DNA of 64,000 nt from Pythium myriotylum (taxonomy: Eukaryota > Oomycota > Peronosporomycetes > Pythiales > Pythiaceae): NCBI GenBank assembly GCA_023091665.1, contig JALJCQ010000004.1:1736001-1800000 (forward strand). Direction: 5' to 3'. The position numbers were made by a program, and so were the translations under genes. Within the stretch, counting starts at the first letter, position 1; each line of letters opens with the position of its first letter. This document shows, in pieces, positions 30,212 to 41,905 of the stretch. The notes beneath the pieces were generated by a model, which worked only from the letters and a program-made list of their open reading frames with translations, had not been told where the DNA came from and ran no database searches.

Positions 30212-31594
30212 TCACTGCTCTTCCTGTTGCGAGCCATTTTCACTTCGGGCGATCGCCTCCGCCATGAGCGTGTTCTCGATCGCTATATGGATCTGCGTAG
30301 CGCTCTTTTCGTAAACAACTGTCAGCAGCTCCGTCAGCAAACCGATATCATCTGCCTCTTGTGACGAGGATGGAGCCTCAACCGGAGAGCCAACGTCGTT
30401 CTCGCTCGAGCTCGACGTTGGACTCCCTCGCACACGCGCGGAGAACGTCGGGTAGTAGTACCCGAGAGTATGGCTAATACAGCTGGATGGATCGCCTTCT
30501 ACGGGCTGCATCTTGATCCTGTCATCACAAATGAACCAGGATCAAAGGCTTGTCACTTCCACAAGAATACCCAGTCCTACCAGCCAACCTCGTACAGCTT
30601 GAACGTGTCCTTGGCTGACTTTGCGGTCTCACATTCGCCGTCCGAGACCCAGACGATGGTGATGCTATCTTCCTCAACATACCGGCGAATGATGGCATCG
30701 GCCATCAGCGTGCACTCGCGATGGCCCAGTCGGACCCGTAATGATGTTCTCGCGAACAGCGTATCGTCCGTTTTCTCGACAGTCTGAGATGCATTCACTT
30801 TCAGCAACCGGCTCAGCTTCAAGGAATTTGAAGCAACCTACCCGATCCATATCGGCAACGTGGCTAGTGACGCTGTCTTCAGTCAGCAGCTTCCAAAGCT
30901 CCCGAGCCACAGACTGGAATCGGAACGGATACCTCCGTGCGATCGTCCAGTCAATGCGCAGATCACTCGAAATTTGGTTGTTGGCAGCGCCCAGGTTGGG
31001 CTCATCATCGAGAACGTGGACGTCGATGCCGCGGCGGTCGCGGAACACCTTGGCGAGCCCACTGGCCTCGAGCGCCTGGTCCGTGCGCTCGTACTCGCGG
31101 TCAGCCGTGTCGCTGAGCTCGTCGAAGACACTTGCGGGCGACGCGCGCTTCTTGCGGCGCCGTGCGCGGCGCGGACCGTCGTCGTCACCAAACGCTGAGA
31201 GATTGGGCCGCTTGCGGATCACGCGCTCGAGCGACTTGGCAAACTTGAGCTGGCCTTCGAGCTCTTGCTTGAGGCGCGCGTTCTCGCTGAGCGACTTTTG
31301 CCTCTCGACAAACTGCTGCTGCGCGATGCGCTGCCACGTCGAGTCGTCGCCCGTCTGCGCGAGCTTGTCGTCGTTCTCGCGCTCGAGCCGACGCAGCTCG
31401 AGCTCGAGCTCGCGCACCTTGGCCTTGAGGTACTCGAGCTCCTGCTTCTGGCGGTTCTGGTACGGCGCCGGCGCTGGCTTGGGCTCGGCGTCGTCGTCGT
31501 CGTCGTCGTCGGCCGCGGCGCGCTGCTCGGCAGCGACGACGAACTGCAGCGTGTCGAGCACTTCGGCCTCGGTGAGCTCGGGCTCCATGTCCAT
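30212..31594 (-). CDS. M96 mating-specific-like protein 1
   Basis: Exons 31594-30842, 30783-30581 and 30518-30212 give 420 aa. The layout is: acidic N-terminus; an Asp run near residue 30; a coiled coil (QELEYLKAKVRELELELRRL); the family block WQRIAQQQF, SENARLKQELEGQ and RKRP; a basic patch (RRARRRKKR); then a C-terminal domain that resembles the START-like region of the oomycete M96 family. M96 of Phytophthora infestans is a marker induced during mating; its biochemical role is not known. ORF sequence upstream of 31594 is not conserved and was left out. The start of the second exon was chosen to keep frame with VEKTDDTLFARTSL. Confidence 0.75.
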
Positions 31595-33368
31595 GGCGCT
31601 CGTGAGCAGGTCCGTTAACTTATGAGGAACTAACTCCGGGCCCGGGAAAAACGAAAAGTGACCCACCGCGAGATCGAAAATGGAGTTCGCCTGGGAGTTT
31701 GAGAGAGAGGGCCCATCTGTGCCGACCAGCACGGCGACAGGAAGAGGCAAAGGACGGAAAGATGAAGCGTTTTCTTTCCGCGGACCGACGTGGCTGCTGA
31801 CGCCCGAGGAATCAGCTTTCCCGCGTGCGTTCAACAGCGACGAGCCGCCACGCCAAACGCGCGGCTTCGTTCGAACGTGGGAGTCTATTCGGTGGAATGA
31901 TTCATGCCCGTGGACGGACATGGCCGGTCCGTCAGAGTTCCAGTGGACAGTGAGCTCCTGAACGGATACAACTGAAGCAAGACGGCCCTTTCGCAGTGAA
32001 CGTCTCGCGAACGCTCGCTAACGGAAGGGGTCGGAGGCTGAGAGCGTCGGCAGGAGAGACAAGAGACGTCGAGCTGTTGCGCGATATCGTGGAGCTGCAA
32101 TTTGAAGATTATTGATGACTCGCAATTCGCCATCACGGTGGACAAAGAGTTGATACTTTGCTTGGGGCGCGGCCAAGTGCCAGACCAGCTCGATGAGATC
32201 TCAGTGTTGGAGGCCTTCTCGCAAGAATCGTTCAGCAAAGCGCAGTTCCTATTGAACCCCGTGTAGTCAAAAGTTAAATAATGGAAGCGGTCTCAAAAGA
32301 ACGTCTTGGTCTAGTCGCGCATGTGTGGACAGAAAGCGTTTGCTCGGAACGCGTGCCGATGGAAAGTATTGTTGCCGAACGCTCTTGCCAACGTCGTAGT
32401 TAGCATACATTGCAAAGGCATGAGTTCAGCGTAGTTTTAATCGTCAGTCCAGCTCTCGCTTGACGCTGTCCGTGATGAGTCTTTCGTTGCGAGATGACAA
32501 ACCGGAAGCCGGAGAAGCCGAGTTGCTGGCTGATTTCTCGAGTGTCAGCACTTCAACCACAACCCACGCAAAGTGAGTTGCACTTGGCGCAGGCGTGTTC
32601 ATCTCAAATACCCGACTAAGCCACTTGACCTCCGAGCCGTGCGATCTGGTTCCTGGGCTCACAGACCCTACCACAAACTCTTACTTTAGTGCCTTCTTGC
32701 AGTCCACAAAGAGAACGAAGAGAGAGAAGGGTTTTCGTGTGAAAGAGACACGGAATGGACAGTTCGAACCCAAGCGAAGTTGGTGGGTGAGCAAGAGGAG
32801 CCGAGTGAATAAGCATACTTAAACTGTGGTGTCAAACCAACCTCAAGCACCGGACTTGCCATTTGTACGAGAGAAAGAGCATGCCCCTAGTTCGACGCTG
32901 GGGGTTCTCTTTCGTCCTCGACTCGGCAGTTTCTCGCAACCGACCGAGGACCCTCCGGAGCTCTTCACCCAAGCACCATTTCCCATCTCTTAGCATCATC
33001 CGTCGTGTGACCTTGAACGGATGATGCGAAAGGCAATGCGTGATGCATCCGGTTCCCGTGAGGTCCAATCGCCCGTCTCGCCAAAAACCACGCATTGTAC
33101 CATCTATAACGGTACAAATCGACCAACTGTACCTACTATTCGGTACATTCCCACCTGATTTGAGCCAACGTACCTTATTTTTGGTACCAATCCGCTGTCC
33201 ACTCTGGACCCAATTGTCCAATCTCATGCACACGAGAGCTGACCTGGACCTCCTCACCAGCTCCCATGCTTATGCTATCAGGGGGCCTTAGTTGTCCCCG
33301 CCAGCCCTGCGCACGAGCTCTCCCATGCGAAGTCGGCCCGTCAGTTCCCGATTCCAACGCCCTCGAGC
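31595..33368. other. Divergent intergenic region, dyad cluster near the right end
   Basis: 1.77 kb between M96-like 1 (minus) and ACS1 (plus). It contains an initiator-like GGTCACTTTTCG near 31660 on minus, an exon-like fragment at 32110-32266, and three GTACC/GGTAC dyads at 33095-33188. No complete gene seen. Confidence 0.6.
33095..33188. promoter_or_regulatory. Three spaced GTACC-N8/9-GGTAC dyads
   Basis: Inverted repeats at 33095-33117 (TTGTACC-N9-GGTACAA), 33128-33147 (TGTACC-N8-GGTACA) and 33170-33187 (GTACC-N8-GGTAC), 180-275 bp before the ACS1 start. The arms stay constant while the loops differ, as expected for repeated sites of a dimeric DNA-binding protein. Confidence 0.4.
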
Positions 33369-35458
33369 ATGCTGCGACGCTCGCTTCTCGCCGCTCGCCA
33401 CGCCGCCGCGCGCCGTCGCCAGGCCACGCGCGCGCTGTCCACGATCATCCACAAGTCGCCGCATCCGGACCTCGAGATCCCGGACAAGACCTTCCTGGAG
33501 ATTGTCAAGGACCAGCTGCCGCAGTACGCCAAGCGCAACGCGATTATCTGCGGCCTCAGCCACGAGGCCGTGACGTTCGAGGAGATGTACGACTCGGCCA
33601 GGAGAATCGCCGCCGGACTCGCGCTCGATGGTGTCAAGAAAGGAGACGTGCGTGAGCGGGACTGTACGGGGAGAATGGAGGAAAGAGAGCTCATGTGAAC
33701 TGTGTGATTCGTGTAGGTGCTGCTGCTGCACTCGTTCAACTGCGTCGAGTACCCGTTGATCGTTTTGGGTGCGTCTTGTCATGTGATCTCAATGTGGTTT
33801 GGCTTTTTCTGTATCTAATCATGGTGTGATTGTCTCGGAGAGCAGCCTCGTATGCGTTGGGAGCGATCTGCTCTACGGCTTCGCCCATGTTCAATGCCCA
33901 AGAACTCGCCCAGCAAGCGCGCATTGCACAGGTAAGAAAGTGAAGACAATGTCACCCTGATAATGGACCCATCTAGTTCGGACTAATACATGTGATTTCC
34001 CTCCAGGCAAAGCTCATCGTCACGAATCGAGCACTTGAGAACGTTGCGATCGAAGCAGCGGAACTTTCAGGTATCGCCAAATCGAGCATCTACACGGTCG
34101 GTGGCTCGGATGAGCCGCAGAAGCTCAAGTCAATCAAGTACGTGAAGATTAGTCTGTGCTTATGGTTTTTGTCCACTGACTGCAGATATTTGGACCGCAT
34201 CAGTGAGCTCATGAAACGCGATTTCGAGTTCTTTAACTTCGAGCCCGTGGATCCCTCGCTCCCGTCGCTACTCCCGTTCTCATCTGGCACGACGGGCCTA
34301 CCAAAGGTACCTCATTTGACGTTTGTAATGACTCTTTGGTCATTGTCTCACACTAACCATTGAATTAGGGCGTAGCGCTCAGTGCCCGCAACATGGTGGC
34401 GAATACGCTCCAGGTGAGCCACGTGGAGAACTTCGGCGACCACGTCCTCGGTGTCCTACCTTTCTTCCACATCTACGCCATGATGCTGCTCCATCTCGCC
34501 ATGTACCAAGGCGCTGCCAACATCGTCTTGCCTCGTTTCGAGCCCGAGTCGTTTTTGACGGCGCTCTCCAAGTACCGCGTCCAGAAGGCGAATATTGTGC
34601 CTCCGATCGCGATCTTCCTCGCGCACCATCCGATGGTGGACCAGTTCGACCTCTCCGCCACCAAGTTCTTAGTCTCGGGTGCGGCTCCTATGGGCAAGGA
34701 GGTCGAAACACTTGTGTCGAAGAGATTGAACGTCCAAGTGAAGCAAGCGTATGGCATGACGGAAGCCTCGCCTGCCGTGAACTGGACTGAAGATGACAAG
34801 CGGAAGACGGTAAGTCATCTGGCCCCATCACAATCATTGACTCGATACTGAAACTCTTCCTGCGCTTTAATCGTTCCATTAGGCGAGTGTCGGGCGCATC
34901 TTGCCCATGACGGAGCTTCGAGTCAAGTGCACGAACACGGACAAGGATCTCCCTCACAACGAGACGGGCGAGCTGCTCTTCCGCGGGCCTCAGGTCATGC
35001 TTGGCTACCACCAGAATGACGAAGCAAACCAGAAGACACTCATGCCGGACGGATTCCTTCGCACCGGCGATATTGGCTATATCGATGAGAACGGCTTCGT
35101 GCATATCGTCGATCGAGTCAAGGAGATCATCAAGTACAAGGGCCACCAGGTCGCCCCGGCCGAGCTGGAGGATGTGCTCAACAACCACCCAGAGATCGTC
35201 GACGCCTGTGCAGTGCGTGGCTTCGATGCCCAGGGCGAGGAGATCCCGAAGGCGTTTGTCGTGACCAAGAACCCGAACCTCACGGCCGAGGCCGTGATGG
35301 AGTTCGTGGCCTCCAAGGTCGCGCCGTTCAAGAAAGTGCGCGAGGTCGAGTTCCTCGAGGCGATCCCCAAGAGCCCAACGGGCAAGATCCTGCGTCGCCA
35401 GCTGCAGGAGCTGGAGAACAAGCGCTTCGAGCAGTCGCAGCAGGCGGCAGCTGCGTAA
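33369..35458 (+). CDS. Acyl-CoA synthetase / 4-coumarate-CoA ligase-like 1 (ACS1)
   Basis: Seven exons, 33369-33647, 33717-33768, 33846-33931, 34007-34137, 34186-34306, 34369-34809 and 34883-35458, give 561 aa. This ANL-superfamily enzyme forms an acyl-AMP and then the CoA thioester. Motifs: P-loop LPFSSGTTGLPKGV (about 214-227), YGMTEASP, hinge and A8 region RTGDIGYIDENGFVHIVDR then KGHQVAPAELE, and the A10 catalytic Lys in PKSPTGKILRR. The N-terminus MLRRSLLAARHAAARRRQAT is an Arg-rich mitochondrial-type presequence; the C-terminus AAAA is not a PTS1. The substrate cannot be told. Exon 5 is 18 nt longer than in the other five copies. It lies apart from the main array. Confidence 0.92.
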
Positions 35459-36122
35459 CTCGAGTGCGAGACGAGGACAGGCGTCTTCCTCATTTGCATG
35501 TGTAGTTCGTTGCCGTGACGAGAGTTGTATCCAAGTGGATATTACTGAACTGTGCTCATCCGCGATCACGCGCCTGCCCGGAACGTTCCGCTCTCGGCGG
35601 GGCAGCCGACCGCCCGCTGATTCGAAGGTCTCGGCTGAAGTGACTTCAACTCGCAAGGATTCACAAACGAAGTGAGATGTACTGAATTAGGAGACCAGGT
35701 ATCCTCAATCCAAAGCAAACAGATCCAAAGCAATACAGTACTTGTCGACGTTGAAGCCAAGCGATCGCTTCTTGAGAGGGTCCGGTGGTGAAGGGACGAG
35801 AATCACCAGAATCCTCGACTAACAGCGACACACTCGGGACTTTTCAGCTAGGTCACCATGCAGCTGCCGTCGGATAAATGAACACCTCCCCAACATGATG
35901 GATGGGAGCTGATCCCTTGCCGACGGCGGAGAAAGGCGTGGACATAGAATGGGATGGTCATCAAAACCACCCAGCGCCGCCGGATAAACGTTCGGAGGAT
36001 TCATCCCGCTGTCACGGACTAGTCGCACACTTCTCGGGGCGCAAACGTCCGTCGACAGCCACCCGTCGATGGGGATTCCTCTCACTCGGCAATCTTCCGC
36101 CTGCTGGACGCACCACGTCACG
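35459..36122. other. Intergenic between ACS1 and the BT1 transporter
   Basis: 664 bp with no recognised feature; the in-frame sequence just before 36123 is read as 5' UTR. Confidence 0.55.
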
Positions 36123-37778
36123 ATGGACAAGCAGATCTCCATTGAGCTCCACACCAAGGACCCGTACGCCGAGATCAAGTCGCCCGCGGTGGTCTACGGC
36201 GACTTTGAGGGCGGCGCGCTGCGGCCGCCGCGCGGCTCCGTGTCCATCTTCGCCTGGGAGAACTTCGGCATGGCCGTGCACATGGCCGCGATCGGCACGA
36301 CCTTCACGACGATCAGCGGCGTCATCTACGCCGTGCTCAACAATTATTTGCACATGTCGGCGACGCTCGTGGCCACGGCCACAGCACTCGTAGCCTTCCC
36401 ACGCAGCCTCCGGCTTTTCACGGGCATGATCACGGACACCGTGCCCATCTTCGGGTACCGGCGCCGACCCTACATGCTGATCGGATGGTCACTGACGTTC
36501 GTGTCCTGTCTGCTGATGGCCGTGCTCCCGCTTGGCGACCCGTACTACTCGGACTCGTCGATCTCGCGGCTTGACCCAGACACGCTCACATCGGAGCAGC
36601 TCGCGACCATTGACTTCGATGCTCCGGACCGAGGAATTAAGCTCATCTTCCTCATGATGACGGCCAACCTCGGGAGTGTGATCGCGACCAGCGGCTTCAA
36701 TGGCGTGCTCGTCGACGTCTCTCAGCGCGAACCGGAGGCCTATCGCGGGAGGGCCATGGGTGAGACCTCGGTCATCCTCAATTTCTTTGCCATCATCTCG
36801 TCCTTCTTCACGGGGCTTGGTCTCAACAACCCGGACTACGGCGGCACCTTCTCGTGGACCGTCACTTTCAACGGTGTGATGGGGTTCTGTGCAGGCATGG
36901 CGTTGCTCACGCTGCCCTTCACGTGGTTCTGCATCCAGGAAGATCGTGTGGCCTCACCACCATCAAAGTCGGTCTTCCGCTTCGTCTACGAGCTGCTGCA
37001 GCTTCGGATGATCTACCGATATGTCGCCTTCAAATTCTTTTACAACGTCTGCGCGCTCTTTTCGGTCACGGCATCTAGTGCGATCCAGAGCACGTGGGCG
37101 AAGGTCGAGCCGTTCAACAACGGCATCGCGGGCATGCTTTCGTCACTCGTGGCTATGTTTGGTGCCTACTGGATCAAGAGGTACGGCCTCGCCTGGAACT
37201 GGCGCTACATTATCATCGTCGCCCAGGTGCTTGTCGTGTCCATCGACGTGTTCCCGACGATGCTCACGACCTGGGACGTTGTGCGCAGCCAGTGGTTCTG
37301 GCTTGGTGTGCCTCTCCTCGAAGAACTACCATCTGCAGCGACAGATTTGGTGGGGTCACTGTTCATTCTTGAGTTCAACACACAAGGCTTCGAGGCTACG
37401 ATGTTTGGTTTGGCTGCTACTTCTCAGCGAGTCGGTACTCCATTCGCGACGATGCTCACGAAGACTGTGGACGGATACTTCGACATTGAGCGAAAATTCA
37501 TTCAAAAGGATGACCACCACGTGCGTTCGCAAGTCACAATTGCGTACGCGATTGCCTATGCCATCAACATCTTCGGCATTGTGTTTGTGTTCTTGTTGCC
37601 ACGGCAAAAGAACGAGTTCCATGAGCAGCAGCGCGAGGGCAAGAAGAACAAGATCTATGGCATCATTACCTTGTGCGGACTCATCTTCGCAATCCTTTGG
37701 TCGCTCATGACCAATATTTTGAGTCTCTTCGACTCAACCAAGTGCCTGCGAATTGCAGGTGGTAGCGGCTGCAAATAA
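36123..37778 (+). CDS. Folate-biopterin transporter (BT1 family, MFS)
   Basis: Intronless, 551 aa. The BT1/FBT signature GYRRRPYMLIGW follows the second membrane span, and about twelve hydrophobic segments can be counted (for example IIVAQVLVVSIDVFPTML and IFGIVFVFLLPR). The N-terminus is short and cytosolic (MDKQISIELHTKDPY). The family carries folates, pterins or S-adenosylmethionine and is greatly expanded in oomycetes; the substrate of this member is unknown. A mid-protein ERxPxAYRGR-like loop (QREPEAYRGRAMGE) separates the two halves. The first ATG of the conserved reading frame was chosen; an upstream in-frame ATG at 36069 is possible. Confidence 0.88.
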   Translation: MDKQISIELHTKDPYAEIKSPAVVYGDFEGGALRPPRGSVSIFAWENFGMAVHMAAIGTTFTTISGVIYAVLNNYLHMSATLVATATALVAFPRSLRLFTGMITDTVPIFGYRRRPYMLIGWSLTFVSCLLMAVLPLGDPYYSDSSISRLDPDTLTSEQLATIDFDAPDRGIKLIFLMMTANLGSVIATSGFNGVLVDVSQREPEAYRGRAMGETSVILNFFAIISSFFTGLGLNNPDYGGTFSWTVTFNGVMGFCAGMALLTLPFTWFCIQEDRVASPPSKSVFRFVYELLQLRMIYRYVAFKFFYNVCALFSVTASSAIQSTWAKVEPFNNGIAGMLSSLVAMFGAYWIKRYGLAWNWRYIIIVAQVLVVSIDVFPTMLTTWDVVRSQWFWLGVPLLEELPSAATDLVGSLFILEFNTQGFEATMFGLAATSQRVGTPFATMLTKTVDGYFDIERKFIQKDDHHVRSQVTIAYAIAYAINIFGIVFVFLLPRQKNEFHEQQREGKKNKIYGIITLCGLIFAILWSLMTNILSLFDSTKCLRIAGGSGCK

Positions 37779-37853
37779 GAATCAAGTACGAAAATACAGG
37801 TCGTATAATGGCCGCACAATAATGAATTCAAAGCAAACTTCTTGTACAATTCT

Positions 37854-39363
37854 TCACGCACTGCATGCCAGATTGATTCCTCCTAAAAGTCCCGATAATG
37901 CGCCCTCGATGGTCCGTTCGTAGCAAGAAAGCGCGATTCCCGTGACTAGGGATACATCCTTAGCTGCCGTGCCCAGTTCTTCTGACGGGTCGATAGGTCT
38001 TGGAGTGAAGTGAACACAAATGCGGTAAATCGATTCTTTGAGCGGGTTCGTGGGTGAAGGCTCGAACATGACCCTGAGCGATTGACAGCGTCAGCAACTG
38101 CGAGATTAATTTACAGAAAAGCTCTGACAACTAGCTTACCATCCTTTCTCTTCCAAGCGGAACGACGTCGACGGATCCGAGTCGTTGTCACACCGCCCTA
38201 TGCCTTCCCACACGTAGGAAAGCTTGTTCCCATCGACAAGCCGTCGTACCGCGACGTCTGCCTTGAAGATGTGTAGGCCAAGCGAGCAACCGACTCTGCA
38301 GACGCCGAATACATCTTTCCCGCGATCCTGAAAAGCCTTCTCGACATCATCGTGAGCATCAGGCATCCACCCCATTAAGCTCACAGCAGCATGTATACAC
38401 ACCGTATTGAAGACTGCATCATTGCCCATTGCGAGCGCCGATTTACCGAGGAACCCCCACACAGACTCTCCCAAAGTCGAAACATGAAAGGGGACGATCT
38501 TGCTTTCAGCAATCTCAACTGTCATCACACTTCGTCCATCCTCTGTCCTCATCTTCATATTGACTTCCCGCTTGGCCCTGTTGGACTCACTGGCGTCCGC
38601 TCGCTCAAGAGTGAGATCTGTTGCAGGATGGACCCTTGAAACATCCTTGAACAACTGACTGTAGATCTCACTGCTCTTATCGTGGATTGGCACGGACGGG
38701 GGTTGGATCACTCCAAGCTTCTGCGCGCGCCACGCAAGAATGCGAGCAAGTCAGTCGTGACGGGTTGCTAGTGCAAGCCACACTATCCAAGCTCACCTCA
38801 AGATTTGGTGTCTTCTGGATGATTTTCTGAATTGATTTGAACACCTTGACCTGGTCCTGGAAAAAACCTTTCAGCCGAGCGTTTTCACTCGCTGCTCGCT
38901 GACGTTCGAGGAGCAGTTCGTCAGCCACTCGCTTCCAGAATAGATCTGCGCCAGGATCTTCTGGCTGGCGACGCTGCTTTAGTTTGTTCAGTTGGCGTTC
39001 GAGCGTCGAGGCGAGTGCGCGAACTTCGTCCAGCTCGTGCTTGCGTCGCTTGCGGCTCGGTTTGATCGCTTTCGTGGGCGACGAGACCGCCGATTCCGAT
39101 TCCAGAAGAGAATTCAGCTCCGACGAGCTATCAGTAGAAACCGCGTCTTCCGCGTCCGCGCCATTGGTCAACAGCGCTGCTGGTGAAAAGTCGTCCGCGT
39201 CGATCATGGAGAACACACTCTCGTGCGCGATTTCACCCTCCGAGACGGCGAAATCGGGCAAATCGAGAGACGGGAGGCTGGCAGAATTGTCGTCGACACG
39301 CGTGAGCGCGTCGAGCAGCTCGTCAGCGGACAGCGAGAAGGTTGTCGCCGAGTTCGTGCTCAT
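37854..39363 (-). CDS. M96 mating-specific-like protein 2
   Basis: Exons 39363-38797, 38720-38403, 38336-38140 and 38073-37854 give 433 aa. The bZIP-like basic stretch KPSRKRRKHELDEVRAL leads into a coiled coil, then the family block LFWKRVADELLLERQRA, SENARLKGFFQDQ and KIIQKTPNLE. The C-terminal half (DVFGVCRVGCSLGLHIF, VWEGIGRCDN, EKGWVMFEPSP) is the START-like M96 region. The third exon junction (ACG then GCT) was set by comparison with paralog 3, since the 66-nt intron has no stop and could be read through. Its stop codon is only 75 bp from the end of the BT1 gene, tail to tail. Confidence 0.78.
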
Positions 39364-39721
39364 GGCCGAGACGTGTCAATTGGGTTGTGGGAGTTCTGGG
39401 AGTTCAGGACGATGAGCTGTTCAGCAGCTCCGTGACAGGGTTTTAGCCAATCAGATGGGTTCATTTTGATACAGAATGCATGCTCGACCATAATCGTCAA
39501 CACACATTTTCCAAGCAAACCACAATCTTTAACTGGCGCTGAGAAGATGGAATGCTCGTGGCTCACTCAACGCACGAAGCGAGCCAAAACTATTAACATT
39601 GGCGGTGTCTTCGTTCGAAAGGCCATCGCTGGTGTTCTCTTCCAGATACGGATCGCTTGATTGGAGAGCGGCCAATTGAAGATTTGCAAACATTAAAATA
39701 TTCATAGTTCCAGGCTCTTTT
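39364..39721. other. Intergenic between M96-like 2 and 3
   Basis: 358 bp; no initiator or other site recognised with confidence. Confidence 0.5.
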
Positions 39722-41234
39722 TCATGAGCCGCCCTCCAGACTCACTCCGCCCATCAGCTCCGACAAGATACTCTCATAGATGTAGCCGATGGTTCTTTCG
39801 TAGACAGAGAGCGCGACTTCAGTTGCTAGACCGACATCTTTAGCTCCTGTGCCGAGTTCATGGGACGGGTCCAATGGCTGAGGAACGAAGTGGACACATG
39901 TACGATATACCGATTTGTTCATTGGGTCCACAGGCGATGGCTCGAACACGACCCTAAGAAAAACGATTACATCAGACCACATGGATACGTGCGCAGCATC
40001 CCTCTTAAACATACCATCCTTTCTCCTGTAAGCGGAACGAGCTGAACGGATTAGGCTCATTATCACATCGACCGACGCACTCCCATACAAACGTCAACCT
40101 ATTCCCATCAGTAAACCTTCGCACTGCAACATCTGCATTTAGTGTGTATAGGCCGAGAGAGCAGCCAATCTTGCAGACGCCGAACACATCGTTCCCACGA
40201 GATTTGAATGACTGAGCACGTAAACACAACGAATAAGCCACATTTCCTTCATCTCGGCATGAGAGAAACCTGCAGCGTACCCTCTTGAACAATTCATCGT
40301 CATCCTTTGCGCAGGTTGTCCTGCTCAGAAACTCCCACACAGATTCGCTAACAGTCGAGACGTGGAATGGAACGGTTCGACTCTCCGCGACCTCCATTGT
40401 CATCACACTTCGTCCGTCTTCCGTGTGCATGTTCATGTTGACACGGCGCTTTGTTTCCGTGGCTTCTCGAACACCGGCCTTTTCCAGAATCTGATCTGTT
40501 CCTGGGTAAGACTCGGCCACGTCCTTAAACAACTGGTTGTAAACATCATTAGAGCTGGTTTCGTCCAGCGGGGGCGAAGGTGACGGCGCCACTCCGAGTT
40601 TCTGTCGGGGAATCACAACGCCACTTTAGTGAGAGCCAACAAAACAAATAACAAATCAACCGTCCTCCCGCACCTCAAGATCGGGACTCTTCTGAATGGC
40701 TTTCTGGATCGACTTGAGCACTTTGGCCTGGTCCTGGAAGATGTCTCTGAGTCGCGCGTTCTCACTCGTCGCACGCTGGCGGTCGAGCAACAGTTGGTCG
40801 GCGACCCGCTTCCAGAACAAGTTCGCGCCAGGCTGCTCTGGGTGGTGACGCTGCTTGAGACTCGCGAGTTGGCTTTCGAGCGACGATGCCAGAGCGCGGA
40901 TGGCGTCCAGCTCGTGCTTGCGTCGCTTGCGGCTGGGCTTTGGTTTTGCGTCGGGCGACGTCTGGCTGTCGCCTGTCGTCGACTCGCGGTCGGCCAGTGT
41001 GGCCATCTCGGAGCTGCTGTCTGTGGACGCGGCGTCGTCGGCGTCGGCGTGGCAGCTCTGCAGTTGCGGCGCGAAGCCCGCGGCGTCGACGAGCGAGAAG
41101 AGCGTCTCGATCTGCGGTCGCGCGTGTCGGTCGGTCGGCGCGAGTCCGTCGGCGTCGTCGGCGATGTTGGTGAGCACGTCGAGCAGCTCTTCGTCCGAGA
41201 ACGCGAACGTCGCGCGCGAGACGCTCGTGTTCAT
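39722..41234 (-). CDS. M96 mating-specific-like protein 3
   Basis: Exons 41234-40674, 40601-40281, 40211-40015 and 39953-39722 give 436 aa. Exon sizes (321 and 197 nt for exons 2 and 3) match paralog 2 (318 and 197), so the pair is a tandem duplication. Same architecture: RKRRKHELDAIRAL coiled coil, LFWKRVADQLLLDRQRA, then the START-like part (CKIGCSLGLYTL, VWECVGRCDN). An ATG six codons upstream (41252) would add MERLPE; the later one aligns with MSTNSATTF of paralog 2. The second intron (69 nt) is in frame and stop-free. Confidence 0.78.
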
Positions 41235-41905
41235 CTCTGGGAGACGCTCCATCGCATTCGGCGGAAAAGCACGATGATGACCTCGTGAGGAGCGACAGGA
41301 AGATCATTCCAGCCAATTGGAATCTCTGTTCGACACAATCTAAGAACCTGGAAGTGCTTCCTAGAAAGACCATCACTCGTTTATCTTGAAAATTGTATGT
41401 CGGAAGAGACAATGTTGCAAAGTCGCTTTGTGTTGTGTGGACCACATAACATAGAAAAATCGCGGAGAAGAAATCGCATCAAAGAGTGTCGACTAGCAAA
41501 GTTCGTCGAGATGTTCGTCTTGCTGTGCGTCGCCTTGCTGCGTCAAGTGTCCATTAGCGAATGACGGAGCGTGTTTGCTATTACTCGCGCGATTGCTCAC
41601 CAGAGATTGTGACCATTGAAGGGACGTGAGGGCATCGCCGAGAGACGATCCAGTGTGGCTCGGAAGATCAGCTCGGCAGCAAACCGATCGCTTGGGAAAT
41701 GAGTCCTGTGCAACAAAGGTGCTGGGAGAGATCCTTTCATTGACTAAAGCGGAAGCATGTCTCAGAGTTCAGACGATCTAGATATTTTCATAACGCAACA
41801 ATAACGAAGAGGACTGAACAGCTCCAATTTGTAGTAACTACGCGAAGGCAACTCAAGCCAAGGTAAGAAGCAGAGCCCCAACTGCCTGAGCGCGGTGCGG
41901 TGCGT
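41235..41905. other. Intergenic between M96-like 3 and the DJ-1 array
   Basis: 671 bp; nothing recognised. Confidence 0.5.

Noticed and set aside
31595..31921. N-terminal extension of M96-like 1
   Set aside because: Not conserved in the two paralogs, and it crosses an initiator-like site near 31660.
34688..35656. 322-codon minus ORF opposite ACS1
   Set aside because: Shadow of the ACS1 C-terminal exons; Leu/Arg-rich with no motif.
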